From positions 42,393 to 106,392 of the forward strand of contig NZ_KB892383.1 in NCBI RefSeq assembly GCF_000373765.1: DNA of 64,000 bases. Direction: 5' to 3'. The notes under the pieces are model-generated. The model was given only the letters and a program-made list of their open reading frames with translations, did no database searches and was not told the origin of the DNA. Below are positions 30,178 to 40,273 of the stretch, piece by piece; position 1 is the stretch's first letter; every line of letters begins with the position of its first letter. The translations under genes were made by a program, and so were the position numbers. This DNA comes from Legionella shakespearei DSM 23087. Its GTDB lineage: Bacteria > Pseudomonadota > Gammaproteobacteria > Legionellales > Legionellaceae.

Positions 30178-31694
30178 AATCACGGTTTCAATGGTACGAC
30201 AGTATTTTTATTGCGCTGTTTTGCTATTTGCTCGTTTTACAGATTCAGGCCATATGGCCTTTTACTGTAGACGATATGTACATTTCCTTGCGCTATGCCA
30301 GGAATTGGGCTGCTGGTGATGGTTTGTTGTGGAATATTGATGCTCCGCCAGTTGAAGGCTATTCCAATTTCAGTTTTGTAGTATTGGCTGCTTTGTCTTT
30401 AATTTTAAAGGCTGATCCCGTCTTTGTTTTGAAAGCAGCAGGTTTTGTTGGTTTGATTGCAACCTGCATTTTTGTCTATTTAATCAGCCGATTTTGGTTT
30501 TTCAGAACCGAATCGCTGCTCCCTTGTTTGGTCTTACTCCTATATAAAGGACAAATAATATGGTCTGTCAGCGGACTTGAGACTACTGTTTATCAGGCTT
30601 TGCTTTGTGCTTCGGTTTATTTTATTTTCAGAGGATTGGGATACACCTTGTATTCTGGCAGTGTCGATGTGCTGATCCGCAAACCTCGCTCTATATACCT
30701 GATCTGTTCAGGAGTCTTTCTTGCATTTGCCGGCATGACCAGACCTGAAGCGCCAGCTTTGATGATACTCTTTTTCCTTTTGATCTGTTGGGATAAACCT
30801 CAACAGGGAAGAAAAGAGCATTGGCAAGGCATCTTGTATTTTTGCCTGTCTCTGGGACTTATATATCTTCCCTATTTTCTATGGCGTTGGCATTATTACG
30901 GTTTTTTATTTCCCAACTCGATTTATTGCAAAGGATTTACCAAAACGCTGACTTCTTTAGATGGTCACTATTTGAAATTCATCTGGCCTTTTGCCCTGTT
31001 AGCTGTTCCTGCGTGCATCAAGAACCAGGACAAACGCCATTATTTTTTATGGTTGCCGAGCCTTGTTTATCTTTTACTGTTGGTTGATGCAGATCCTGTT
31101 GTTGCTTTTAATAACAGGTTATTTTTACCCGCTTTTGTTTTACTGTTACCTCTTGCTTTACAAGGATTAAGCCAGATTTTGTTGGTTTTTTTTAAAAACA
31201 AAGATGCTTTTTATACCGTATCGCTGTTCGCTACAACATGTATATTAGCAGTGGGTTTTATGCCCTGGATGACTTTGTCTCAGTATCGCTACTTCAGTGA
31301 GAATCCAATTAAGGGAGAAGTATTACGCTTGCAGGTAGGGAAGTGGCTTAAAGAAAACGCCAGTGCCGGAGATACAGTTGTTCTGGGGGATTCCGGTTTG
31401 ATTCCTTATCTGAGCCAATTGAATTTTACAGACTCTTATTGTTTGAATAATCTGGCGATGGCGCATTACACGGCATCACAACGATATGAGCAGTTTTGTC
31501 ATCAAATCCTTCTTGAAAAGCCCGGTATCATCATTTTAACTTCTTTGACAGAGCAGGGTGAAATTATCTATGCACCAAGTGATGCTTGTTTGAAAATATT
31601 GCTTAACAATCATAAAGATTATAAATTGGACAAAATTTTTTCTACTGACTCTGTATTATCAACTTACAAATACGAGTTGTTTAAAAAATTTTAA
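30174..31694 (+). CDS. GT-C membrane glycosyltransferase, AftB-like
   Basis: A 506-residue polytopic membrane protein with about ten helices and a C-terminal soluble part (GEVLRLQVGKWLKENASAGD...). The first loop FTVDDMYISLRYARN then GDGLLWN...VEGYSNFSFV has the DD motif and pattern of mycobacterial AftB-type arabinofuranosyltransferases, which use a polyprenyl-phosphate sugar donor. Translational coupling to the UbiA gene fits a donor-maker plus donor-user pair. The acceptor (LPS, pilin or other) is not shown. ArnT-like or other GT-C functions remain possible. Confidence 0.6.
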   Translation: MKSRFQWYDSIFIALFCYLLVLQIQAIWPFTVDDMYISLRYARNWAAGDGLLWNIDAPPVEGYSNFSFVVLAALSLILKADPVFVLKAAGFVGLIATCIFVYLISRFWFFRTESLLPCLVLLLYKGQIIWSVSGLETTVYQALLCASVYFIFRGLGYTLYSGSVDVLIRKPRSIYLICSGVFLAFAGMTRPEAPALMILFFLLICWDKPQQGRKEHWQGILYFCLSLGLIYLPYFLWRWHYYGFLFPNSIYCKGFTKTLTSLDGHYLKFIWPFALLAVPACIKNQDKRHYFLWLPSLVYLLLLVDADPVVAFNNRLFLPAFVLLLPLALQGLSQILLVFFKNKDAFYTVSLFATTCILAVGFMPWMTLSQYRYFSENPIKGEVLRLQVGKWLKENASAGDTVVLGDSGLIPYLSQLNFTDSYCLNNLAMAHYTASQRYEQFCHQILLEKPGIIILTSLTEQGEIIYAPSDACLKILLNNHKDYKLDKIFSTDSVLSTYKYELFKKF

Positions 31695-31758
31695 TGCGAT
31701 GATGAGTAACATGGTGTACCATCTTTGCCAAATAGAAAGGATCTGACGCTGAAATTTT

Positions 31759-33621
31759 ATGCAAACAATAATTGCTTTAATAAAAAAAATCATGGCAAAA
31801 CTGCCGGTTATTTTGTTTGATGTGACTGCTATTCCTGTAGCCTGGTTTACCGCCTATTGGTTACGTTATAATTTACATCCATATCCCAGCAGCCTTACAT
31901 CCATGCACTCAGCTATAGCCTTGACACTTTTGGCTTTGGTTCAGATCAGTTGCTATTACTATTTTAAAACATACCGGGGTTTATGGCGTTTTTCTTCTTT
32001 AAATGATGTCATCCGCATTATAAAAGCCTCAGTTACCGCAGTTGTTTTGGTGATTCCTGCTTTATATATTTCTTCTATATTACAGCATCTGCCCAGATCA
32101 GTGTTTCCTCTTTATTGCATCATTTTGGCAACCATTTTGTGTGGTGGCCGCTTATTAGTGCGTTTGCAATGGGATAAACAGGGAAGAGTTCAGCAGCCTG
32201 CGGAAATCAAAAAAGTCCTTATTGTTGGCGCGGGTCAGGCTGGAGAAGGGCTGGTACGTGATTTAAGACGCAGCAGTTTTTATGTGCCTGTAGGTTTTGT
32301 TGACGACAATATAAGCAAGCGCGGGCTGGAAGTGCATGGCGTTCGTGTTCTTGGCACTACGAAAGAGATAGAAAAACTGGTAAACCAGTATGAAGTGGAT
32401 TTAATTTTTATCGCTATCCCGTCAGCACGCTCTGCAACGATGCGGCGTATAGTATCCAGTTGCGAGCTTTCCGGTGTTACCTTCCGGACTCTTCCCAGCA
32501 TTCCAGCACTGGCTTCGGGTCGGGTAGAAGTTAACGCCTTACGCGCAGTCAATATAGAAGACTTGCTGGGGCGCGACCAGGTCACTCTGCAATGGGATAA
32601 AATAGCTATTGCCATTTCAGGTAAGCGCGTTTTAATTACCGGAGGGGGTGGTTCTATTGGTTCGGAACTTTGCCGGCAGGTTATGGTACTGAAACCACAA
32701 AGTCTGATCATTGTTGAGAGCAGTGAATACAACCTTTATCGTATAGAGCAAGAGCTTAGAGAGAAATTTCCCGATATTGCAATCGAATTATGTTTGATTA
32801 GCGTTACCGATGAAGTGGCAATTAATCATGTATTTCAACAGCTTAAGCCAGAAATTGTGTTCCATGCGGCAGCCTACAAGCATGTGCCCATGTTACAAAA
32901 TCAGGTGCGTATTGCAGTACATAATAATGTTATGGGAACAGAGCTTGTTGCCAAAGCAAGTGTTGCAGCTGGAGTTGAGAAATTTATCTTAATTTCCAGT
33001 GATAAAGCGGTTAACCCGACCAATATCATGGGTACTACCAAACGAGTTGCTGAAATTTATTGTCAGAACCTGAATGGCAGGGTTGATACTCAATTTATTA
33101 CTGTCCGCTTTGGTAATGTTCTGGGATCTGCCGGTTCGGTTGTTCCCTTATTCCAAAAGCAACTACAGGCAGGTGGCCCTTTAACCGTTACCCATCCTGA
33201 TATGCAGCGCTATTTCATGACCATACCCGAAGCCTGCCAATTAATATTGCAAGCAATGGTGAATGGTTCTGGCGGCGAAATATTCGTTCTGGATATGGGG
33301 GAGCCAGTTAAAATCAGTTATCTGGCAGAGCAAATGATTCGCCTGGCGGGTAAAGAACCAGGAAGGGATATTGTCATTGAATATACCGGTTTGCGTCCTG
33401 GCGAAAAAATGTATGAAGAATTGTTCCATGAGACGGAGCAGTTAGCTACCACGGAACATGAGAAGTTATTTAAAGCGCGGTTCCGTGAGCTGGAATGGCA
33501 TGAACTAACCCAGACTATGCGTATGCTTAACGCCGCATGTCTCGAATATCAGGAAGATGAATTACTGATTCTGTTAAAAAGTCTGGTACCTGAATTTCAA
33601 TTAGATGTAGCTCTTGTTTAA
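31759..33621 (+). CDS. Membrane nucleotide-sugar 4,6-dehydratase, WbpM/PglF type
   Basis: A 620-residue polysaccharide biosynthesis protein. Four N-terminal helices are followed by a first Rossmann fold (VLIVGAGQAGEGLVRDLRRS, near residue 153) and a second with GKRVLITGGGGSIGSE near 290. The catalytic region SSDKAVNPTNIMGTTKRVAE replaces the usual YxxxK Tyr by Met (about 423), as in the WbpM/PglF class. These make UDP-4-keto-6-deoxy sugars from UDP-GlcNAc for O-antigen or bacillosamine-like sugars. It follows the glycosyltransferase by 64 bp. Confidence 0.92.
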   Translation: MQTIIALIKKIMAKLPVILFDVTAIPVAWFTAYWLRYNLHPYPSSLTSMHSAIALTLLALVQISCYYYFKTYRGLWRFSSLNDVIRIIKASVTAVVLVIPALYISSILQHLPRSVFPLYCIILATILCGGRLLVRLQWDKQGRVQQPAEIKKVLIVGAGQAGEGLVRDLRRSSFYVPVGFVDDNISKRGLEVHGVRVLGTTKEIEKLVNQYEVDLIFIAIPSARSATMRRIVSSCELSGVTFRTLPSIPALASGRVEVNALRAVNIEDLLGRDQVTLQWDKIAIAISGKRVLITGGGGSIGSELCRQVMVLKPQSLIIVESSEYNLYRIEQELREKFPDIAIELCLISVTDEVAINHVFQQLKPEIVFHAAAYKHVPMLQNQVRIAVHNNVMGTELVAKASVAAGVEKFILISSDKAVNPTNIMGTTKRVAEIYCQNLNGRVDTQFITVRFGNVLGSAGSVVPLFQKQLQAGGPLTVTHPDMQRYFMTIPEACQLILQAMVNGSGGEIFVLDMGEPVKISYLAEQMIRLAGKEPGRDIVIEYTGLRPGEKMYEELFHETEQLATTEHEKLFKARFRELEWHELTQTMRMLNAACLEYQEDELLILLKSLVPEFQLDVALV

Positions 33622-33634
33622 ACGGAACAAGAGC
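33610..33634 (+). terminator. Hairpin holding the dehydratase stop codon in its loop
   Basis: Perfect 9-bp stem GCTCTTGTT / AACAAGAGC with loop TAAACGG. The TAA stop of the dehydratase gene is the first loop triplet. No clean T-run follows, so it may terminate weakly or protect the 3' end of the mRNA. Confidence 0.55.
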
Positions 33635-33720
33635 GGTGTTACTATTTCTATTATCATGGGCTTTAATAACTAATTTGCCCGTTTTTTTTTGAAAACCAAT
33701 ATGTTCAGGGATGAAAAAAT

Positions 33721-34848
33721 ATGCTCTCCAAGCATCTGTTACAGTATGCGGTAGCAATCTCTATAGGATTGTTTTTAACGTCCTGTAATGATACTGATTC
33801 AGTTCAGAATACACCGCGATCCGTTCCTGTGATGAAGCTGTCTCCCACTGCAATTCCATTGAAAAGAACCTATATAGGTATCACCCAATCTATTGCTGCC
33901 GTAGGCATTAAAGCCAGGGTAGAGGGCTTTTTGACCCAAATGAATTTTGTTGAAGGCAAGCCGGTTAAAAAGGATCAACTGCTTTTTGTTATTGATCCCA
34001 AACCTTTTGAAGCGCAGCTGGATTTGGCTAAAGGCCAGCTTTCCAAAAGTATTGCCAATATGGAATATCAAAAGGTTCAGTATCTGCGTTTGAAAGAACT
34101 GGTAAAAAAGGGTGACATTTCCCAATCCAATTATGATGAAGTAGCTGCCAAATATGCTGCCGCCCAGGCAGAAGTACAAATTGAAAAAGCCAATGTGGAA
34201 ACAGCAGAAATCAATTTGGGTTATTGCTCAATGAAATCTCCCTTTGATGGCATCATTGGCGAAAAATTTGTTGATGTAGGCAATCTGGTTGGGGCAGGGG
34301 AGAGTACCTTGCTGGCCAATGTCGTGCAATTAAATCCCATTTATGTGCAATTCAGCCCCAGCGTTGAAGACTACGGCAGCTTTTTGAAATATCGTAAAAA
34401 CATGCCTTTTTATGTAGAAGCTTCGTTGCCGCATGACAGTACTCTGGTTTTCAAGGGCAGGGTCGATCTGGTTAATAATCAGGCTGATACTCCGACCTCT
34501 ACCATACTGATGCGTGCTGAAATTGATAATCCCGAGCGCCTGCTACTCCCTGGTATTTATGTCAACATTACCTTAGAGCTGACTAAAGATGACCCCACAA
34601 TATTGCTTCCTTCATCAGCCGTTGTTGAGACACAAGGTCAAAAAACAGTGTATCTGGTGAATAAGGATAATCAGGTGGAAGTAACCAAGATTCAAACTTC
34701 CGGTATGTATCAGCAGCAATATATAGTCACCTCGGGAGTCAAAGAAGGGGATTTGCTTATTTTAAGCGGCCTGCAAAAGATCATGCCCGGACAAGCAGTG
34801 AAGCCAGAAGTGCAAGATACTGCAGCCAAAGGCAAAAAGAATGATTAA
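33721..34848 (+). CDS. RND efflux membrane fusion lipoprotein
   Basis: A 375-residue periplasmic adaptor of the AcrA/HlyD family. The lipobox LTSC puts the lipidated Cys near residue 22. A beta-barrel/lipoyl half-motif ([30 protein letters not shown]) precedes a short coiled-coil hairpin (about 90-160), and the second lipoyl half is [20 protein letters not shown]. AcrA has 397 residues. It overlaps the pump gene by 8 bp. No outer-membrane channel gene is present, so a shared TolC is likely. Confidence 0.93.
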   Translation: MLSKHLLQYAVAISIGLFLTSCNDTDSVQNTPRSVPVMKLSPTAIPLKRTYIGITQSIAAVGIKARVEGFLTQMNFVEGKPVKKDQLLFVIDPKPFEAQLDLAKGQLSKSIANMEYQKVQYLRLKELVKKGDISQSNYDEVAAKYAAAQAEVQIEKANVETAEINLGYCSMKSPFDGIIGEKFVDVGNLVGAGESTLLANVVQLNPIYVQFSPSVEDYGSFLKYRKNMPFYVEASLPHDSTLVFKGRVDLVNNQADTPTSTILMRAEIDNPERLLLPGIYVNITLELTKDDPTILLPSSAVVETQGQKTVYLVNKDNQVEVTKIQTSGMYQQQYIVTSGVKEGDLLILSGLQKIMPGQAVKPEVQDTAAKGKKND

Positions 34849-37800
34849 GTTTTTTATTTATCGCCCCATTTTCGCCATGGTCATAGCCATAATGATGGTA
34901 CTGCTTGGCGGAATTTGTATTTTAATTCTTCCTGTTGCCCAATATCCTTCGATAGTTCCCCCCGAAGTTCAGGTTTCTGCCCAATACATAGGTGCAAGCT
35001 CGCAAGTAGTCTCTGACACCGTAACCACTCCATTGGAAAGAAATATTAATGGCGTGGAAGGGATGATTTACATGTCCTCAGACAGTACCAATAATGGTAA
35101 CTCAGTCATCAGCATTACTTTTGACGTAGGCTATGACATAGATATTGGTGCTGTTGACGTATTAAACAATACCAATACTGCAATGCCTTTACTTCCACCT
35201 GATGTCACCCAGGCAGGCGTGACCATCCAAAAGGTTTCCAGTGATATGGTTCTGGTTGTCAATTTAATATCACCTGATGGTACTTTGGACGATGTATTTC
35301 TTGGTAACTATGCAGATATCCATTTGACTCCAGCTTTAAGCCGGATACCGGGAGTAGGTAACGTCAATAACTTTGGTCTGTTACAATATTCCATCCGAAT
35401 CTGGCTGAACCCGGATAAATTGGTCAGCATGGGGATTTCACCTCAGCAAGTCATCAAAGCCGTCAATGAGCAAAATCAGCAGGCGGCAGTTGGTGTTATT
35501 GGACAACCTCCGGTACCACAAACCATTCCTTTTCAGTATCAGATTACTACCTTGGGGCAATTAAGCACCCCGGAAGAATTCGCTGACATCATTGTTAAAA
35601 CCAAAGACAACGGCCAGGTGGTTAGGATTAAAGATCTGGGTCGGGTTGAAATGGGCGCTGAAACCTACATCACTACCTCGCAACTCAATGGCAAACCAAA
35701 TGCCAGCCTGGGTATTTATCAGTTACCCGGTGCCAATGCCTTGCAATTAGCTGATGCGGTCAGAAAATTAATGAATAAAATGGAAAAAGATTTTCCCAAA
35801 GGCATGGCCTACACCATAGTCTATGACACTACCAAATTCGTTAAAGAATCCTTGAAAGAAGTAGTCATTACTTTGTTTGAAGCGATTGTGCTCGTCTTCC
35901 TGGTTGTGTTTTTCTTCCTCCAGAATTGGCGGACTACTTTAATTCCCTGTATTGCCATACCTGTTTCGTTGATAGGAACTTTTGCCTTGTTCAGTGTCTT
36001 TGGCTTTTCCATCAATACCTTAAGTTTGTTAGGCCTGGTTTTAGCAATAGGCTTGGTGGTTGACGATGCCATCGTTGTTGTGGAAAACGTGGAAAAGAAA
36101 CTGGAGGAGAATGTTACCGACATCAGGGAAGCAACCTTGCTGGCGACCAAAGAAGTACAGGGGCCTATTATTGCAACTACTTTAATCCTTTTGGCGGTGT
36201 TTGTTCCTGTTGCTTTTATCCCGGGAATGACGGGAAGCCTATACAATCAGTTCGCCCTGGCTATTGCCTTTTCTGTAGCGCTTTCAGGAATTAACTCCTT
36301 GACCTTGAGTCCCGCATTGTGCGGTATTTTATTAAAGCAGAAAGTGAAAAATAATTTTATAGTCTTTCGCTGGTTTGAGCGGGGTTACGAGACGACTTTA
36401 GAAAAATATAAAAAGGGTGTGGACTTTTGCTTAACCCATAAAAAATATGTTTTGATCGTCTTTGTGTTACTGGCAGTTGCTACTGCATTTGTGTTCAGAA
36501 GTTTACCCACTGGATTTTTACCCGAAGAAGATCAGGGCTATTTTATCACCGTAGTTCAAGGTCCAGATGCATCGTCCTTATACCGAACTGAAGAGACCGT
36601 TAAGAAGGCACTTAAAATTTTAAGTAACACTGAAGGTGTTGCCAACATGATAAGTATCAATGGCTTTAATATTATTGATTCCATTAATCAGCCCAACACA
36701 GCGGTTATCTTTGTGATATTAAACCCTTGGGATCAACGCACAACTAAAGAATTAAGTGCTGCCGGAATTATGAAAACAGTGCAGGCTGAATTTGCCAAAA
36801 TTAACGATGCAGTCATTGGGGTAGTGAATGCACCTACAATTCCCGGTTTAGGTTCTGTGGGAGGTTTCCAGCTTGAAATAGAAGATGTGAATAATTTTGG
36901 TGTCGATTACCTGACCTCAGTAGTCAATAATTTCGTGAGCGAAGGCAATAAACTACCGGCCATTCACGGCCTTTTTTCTGATTTGTCGGTCAGCGTGCCG
37001 CAATTATATCTGAACATAGACCGAACCAAGGCTAAAGCTCTGAATGTATCGATTACTGAATTATTGGCTACCTTGCAAACCTATCTGGGGTCTTATTATG
37101 TCAATAACTTTACTAAATACGGTCAGACCTATAGGGTAATGATTCAAGCCGAAGGCAACTCCAGAGCAGAGATAACTGACATCAGCAAGCTGTATGTAAA
37201 AAGTGAAACAGGGGCTATGGTTCCTTTAAGCAGCTTACTGAAAATTGAATACACTAATGGTCCTTATAATATTCCTCATTATAATCTTTACACCGCAGCG
37301 AATGTTACAGGCGCACCAGCACCTGGATACAGCTCCGGGCAGGCATTGACGGCTATGGAGGATTTGGCCGCCAGGGTTTTGCCAAAAGGAATAGAAATGG
37401 AGTGGACTGGCATTACGTATCAGCAGCTCAAAGCAGGAAATATGGCGATATGGATTTTTATGCTGTGTATGGTCTTTGTATTCCTGTTCCTTTCCGCCTT
37501 ATACGAAAGCTGGTCCATGCCATTCATGATTTTATTGGTAGTGCCTTTAGCACTGTTGGGAGCAGGGCTGGCTTTATTGTTACGAAATCTGGATTTGGAT
37601 ATTTACGCCCAGATTGGCTTGATTTTATTAATTGGCCTGGCTGCCAAGAATGCCATCCTGATTGTGGAATTTGCCAAAGAAAAGCGTCATACCGGCGCCT
37701 CCATTATTGAATCCGCAAGAGAAGCTGCTGCCTTACGTTTAAGGCCTATTTTAATGACAGCGTTCGCTTTTATCTTTGGAGTAATGCCCTTAGCCACTGC

Positions 37801-37951
37801 AACTGGTGCAGGCGCTGCCAGCCGACATTCTATTGGTACTACCGTCCTGGGGGGGATGCTTGTTGCAACCGTTCTCAGCCTTTTAGTCGTACCTGTGTTT
37901 TATGTAGTTATTGAAACTCTGCGCGAGAAGAGAAAACCTCAATCGGAATAG
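34841..37951 (+). CDS. RND multidrug efflux transporter, AcrB/MexB type (HAE1)
   Basis: A 1036-residue proton-driven pump (AcrB 1049). It has twelve membrane helices with two large periplasmic loops. [19 protein letters not shown] holds the paired Asp residues of TM4 needed for proton transfer, and TM10 has [26 protein letters not shown] and [14 protein letters not shown] in the porter domain are typical. It forms an operon with the adaptor gene. Substrates (drugs, bile-like compounds, solvents) cannot be predicted. Confidence 0.95.
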   Translation: MIKFFIYRPIFAMVIAIMMVLLGGICILILPVAQYPSIVPPEVQVSAQYIGASSQVVSDTVTTPLERNINGVEGMIYMSSDSTNNGNSVISITFDVGYDIDIGAVDVLNNTNTAMPLLPPDVTQAGVTIQKVSSDMVLVVNLISPDGTLDDVFLGNYADIHLTPALSRIPGVGNVNNFGLLQYSIRIWLNPDKLVSMGISPQQVIKAVNEQNQQAAVGVIGQPPVPQTIPFQYQITTLGQLSTPEEFADIIVKTKDNGQVVRIKDLGRVEMGAETYITTSQLNGKPNASLGIYQLPGANALQLADAVRKLMNKMEKDFPKGMAYTIVYDTTKFVKESLKEVVITLFEAIVLVFLVVFFFLQNWRTTLIPCIAIPVSLIGTFALFSVFGFSINTLSLLGLVLAIGLVVDDAIVVVENVEKKLEENVTDIREATLLATKEVQGPIIATTLILLAVFVPVAFIPGMTGSLYNQFALAIAFSVALSGINSLTLSPALCGILLKQKVKNNFIVFRWFERGYETTLEKYKKGVDFCLTHKKYVLIVFVLLAVATAFVFRSLPTGFLPEEDQGYFITVVQGPDASSLYRTEETVKKALKILSNTEGVANMISINGFNIIDSINQPNTAVIFVILNPWDQRTTKELSAAGIMKTVQAEFAKINDAVIGVVNAPTIPGLGSVGGFQLEIEDVNNFGVDYLTSVVNNFVSEGNKLPAIHGLFSDLSVSVPQLYLNIDRTKAKALNVSITELLATLQTYLGSYYVNNFTKYGQTYRVMIQAEGNSRAEITDISKLYVKSETGAMVPLSSLLKIEYTNGPYNIPHYNLYTAANVTGAPAPGYSSGQALTAMEDLAARVLPKGIEMEWTGITYQQLKAGNMAIWIFMLCMVFVFLFLSALYESWSMPFMILLVVPLALLGAGLALLLRNLDLDIYAQIGLILLIGLAAKNAILIVEFAKEKRHTGASIIESAREAAALRLRPILMTAFAFIFGVMPLATATGAGAASRHSIGTTVLGGMLVATVLSLLVVPVFYVVIETLREKRKPQSE

Positions 37952-38037
37952 GTTAAACTGTCCAGGCAGTGAACCTTGCAGCAAGACAAATGATACCAAT
38001 TATGATAAGTTGGCAATTTTCTAAATGAGGTGTAATT

Positions 38038-38373
38038 ATGACCATTACTTATGATGATTTTGAAAAAGTAGAATTGCGCTCGGGTACTGTAGTTAAAGTC
38101 GAAGAATTTCCCCGTGCTAAAAAACCTGCCTACAAAGTCTGGGTAGATTTTGGCAACGACATAGGCGTCTTGCAAACTTCAGCACAGGTAACGGTTCATT
38201 ACACACCCGAATCTCTGGTAGGACGCTCTGTTATAGGCTGTGTTAATCTGGGTGAAAGGAACATCGCAGGATTCATGTCACAATTCTTATTAGTAGGCTT
38301 TTCTGATGCTGAGGGCGCAATTTGCCTGATAACCACAGATCCCAAAGTTCCCAACGGCCAAAAACTGCATTAA
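38038..38373 (+). CDS. csaA: CsaA-type tRNA-binding domain chaperone
   Basis: A 111-residue OB-fold protein. DDFEKVELRSGTVVKVEEFP, then AYKVWVDFG, VGRSVIGCVNLGERNIAGFM and the closing SQFLLVGF are the CsaA signature, related to the tRNA-binding domain of Met-tRNA synthetase. CsaA proteins assist protein export as chaperones in Bacillus. Full length; AGGTG lies 8 bp upstream of the ATG. It stands alone after the efflux operon. Confidence 0.93.
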   Translation: MTITYDDFEKVELRSGTVVKVEEFPRAKKPAYKVWVDFGNDIGVLQTSAQVTVHYTPESLVGRSVIGCVNLGERNIAGFMSQFLLVGFSDAEGAICLITTDPKVPNGQKLH

Positions 38374-38379
38374 CGATTC

Positions 38380-38457
38380 GTAGCCCGTATTAGCGAAGCG
38401 TAATACGGGATTCCACGTCGTCCTTCGCGCAAAAACACGCACTCAGGACGACGTAGA
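38380..38457. repeat. Nested family B and family C repeats
   Basis: Family B hairpin GTAGCCCGTATTAGCGAAGC...TACGGG (38380-38410) runs straight into a shortened family C hairpin CCACGTCGTCCTTCGCGC...CAGGACGACGTAG (38413-38456). This again shows the two families joined, and it lies between convergent genes. Confidence 0.75.
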
Positions 38458-38482
38458 TCATAGAGGGATCAGGTGATAAAAC

Positions 38483-39946
38483 TTACTGAGGTGGAAATAA
38501 ATCCTGAAACTTCACCCGGCTCTTCACATGCAAGGCCTTACGGCGCTCTTTAGATAAATCAAACACTTTATAAATAATTATAGGCAACACAAAACTAACC
38601 ACACCAAAGCAGAAGGCTAATTTGTACATTGGATCTTCATTCAAAACCAGGAAAAACAATGACGCAACCATTAAGAGTATTGCTAAAATCCCTGTATAAG
38701 GAGAATAAGGCGTTACATATCGTAAATCCTTAATGGAATAACCTGCCTGATACAACCTGCTTCTGAATCTTATTTGCGCGATGCAAAGAGAAATCCAGGC
38801 CAAAGTACCCGTAAAGCCCGATACTAACAGCAAAGCAATGTAAAGCTTGGTTTGACCAAAGAAGAAACCAACTCCCAATAAAACCCATACACCAATCAAA
38901 GTAGCAATCACTGCATTTTGAGGGACTGCATTTTTATTGAATGTAGCGAAAGGGTGGGGCGCCATACCATCACGTGCCAGGGCATTTAAAGAGCGTACGG
39001 TACCGTAGAACCCTGAGTTCGCACAGGACAGGGTCGCAGTAAGGGTAACAAAACTGGTGACAGCACCAGCCCAATTCAGGCCATAAAAATTAAGTGCGTC
39101 AGCAAATACCGAATTTGAAAGGCCAGCTTTTTGCCATGGGAAAATTAACACCAGACAAAAGACAGGAATAATATACAGAAACAATATTCTCAAGGTCACG
39201 TTACGAATAGCATGGGGAATCATTCGCGCCGGGTTTTCTGATTCACCAGCTGCAAGACCTATAATTTCAGAGCCCTGATAATTGACCAATAACAAGACCA
39301 TGGCGGTTAGCAGAGACATAGCGCCATTAGGGATCAGGCCTCCATCACCCCAGATGTATTTTAAGCCGATTATTCCTGGAGGCTCATTGCCGTGGACTAT
39401 GCCAAAGAAAATTAAAATAGCTAAACCTACGAAGGCAAGAAGGGATACAATTTTAATTAATGCCAGCCAGAATTCAATTTCTCCAAAGGTATCCACCTTG
39501 GCCAGATTAATATAAGTGATTAAAAACCCGAAACACACAGCCCAAATATAACCATTAATACCGGTAAACATCTCCATAATAATCCCGCCAGCCACACATT
39601 CGGCGGGTATATAAGCCACCCAGCTAACCCAATAAGACCAGCCCACGCCACAAGCAACAGAAGGGGAGATAAAATCAGAAGTATAGGTAACAAAAGAACC
39701 GGAAATAGGAATGGCAACAGCCAGTTCTCCCATGCACAGCATGGTCAGAAAGATGATTAAACCACCCAACATGTACGCAATAAATACGGCAGGTCCAACC
39801 AGGTTAATGACTTCACCTGTCCCTAGAAAATAACCTGAACCGATAATTCCGCCCAAGGCAATTAGTTGTACATGACGATCTTTCAATCCGCGTCTGTAGC
39901 CACTATCTTTGATAGGCTTGTTTATCGTTGATATTTTATTGTTCAC
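38483..39946 (-). CDS. Amino acid permease, APC/AAT family
   Basis: A 487-residue permease with twelve membrane helices. RGLKDRHVQLIALGGIIGSG and FLGTGEVINLVGPAV give the consensus of the AAT family (LysP, GabP, AroP, CycA). GSEIIGLAAGESENPARMIP matches the TM6 to loop motif. Proton-coupled uptake of an amino acid is expected; which one is unclear. It is divergent from the NTPDase gene. Confidence 0.9.
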   Translation of the reverse strand: MNNKISTINKPIKDSGYRRGLKDRHVQLIALGGIIGSGYFLGTGEVINLVGPAVFIAYMLGGLIIFLTMLCMGELAVAIPISGSFVTYTSDFISPSVACGVGWSYWVSWVAYIPAECVAGGIIMEMFTGINGYIWAVCFGFLITYINLAKVDTFGEIEFWLALIKIVSLLAFVGLAILIFFGIVHGNEPPGIIGLKYIWGDGGLIPNGAMSLLTAMVLLLVNYQGSEIIGLAAGESENPARMIPHAIRNVTLRILFLYIIPVFCLVLIFPWQKAGLSNSVFADALNFYGLNWAGAVTSFVTLTATLSCANSGFYGTVRSLNALARDGMAPHPFATFNKNAVPQNAVIATLIGVWVLLGVGFFFGQTKLYIALLLVSGFTGTLAWISLCIAQIRFRSRLYQAGYSIKDLRYVTPYSPYTGILAILLMVASLFFLVLNEDPMYKLAFCFGVVSFVLPIIIYKVFDLSKERRKALHVKSRVKFQDLFPPQ

Positions 39947-40273
39947 AGGCTTTGTATTACCTCTAGGTTAATTTAAATGCGTTATTGCTAATCTTATATT
40001 TAACCGTAAAAATTTAAAACTATTCTTTCTTAAAAATTAATAAAATAATTTTCAGAAATCTATGGTTTAAAAACTCTACCGTCACCATAAAAATTCGGCC
40101 GTTTATAGCATAATCTTATGGTCATTAAAAGGAATTATTGTTGCGGTAGCCATTTAGCAGCATAAAGAATTTAAAACGAATAAACAGCTCTTTTTATAGG
40201 ATATAAAATTAAATTTTGACCACGACAAGTTCCTCAGGTAGGATGATCCCATCATCAGTCGTAAGGATAGATT
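39947..40273. other. Divergent intergenic region, permease / NTPDase
   Basis: This 327-bp gap contains no gene or family A-E repeat. It is strongly AT-rich and must hold the promoters of both divergent genes. No operator could be recognised. AAGGATAG precedes the NTPDase ATG as ribosome site. Confidence 0.5.
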
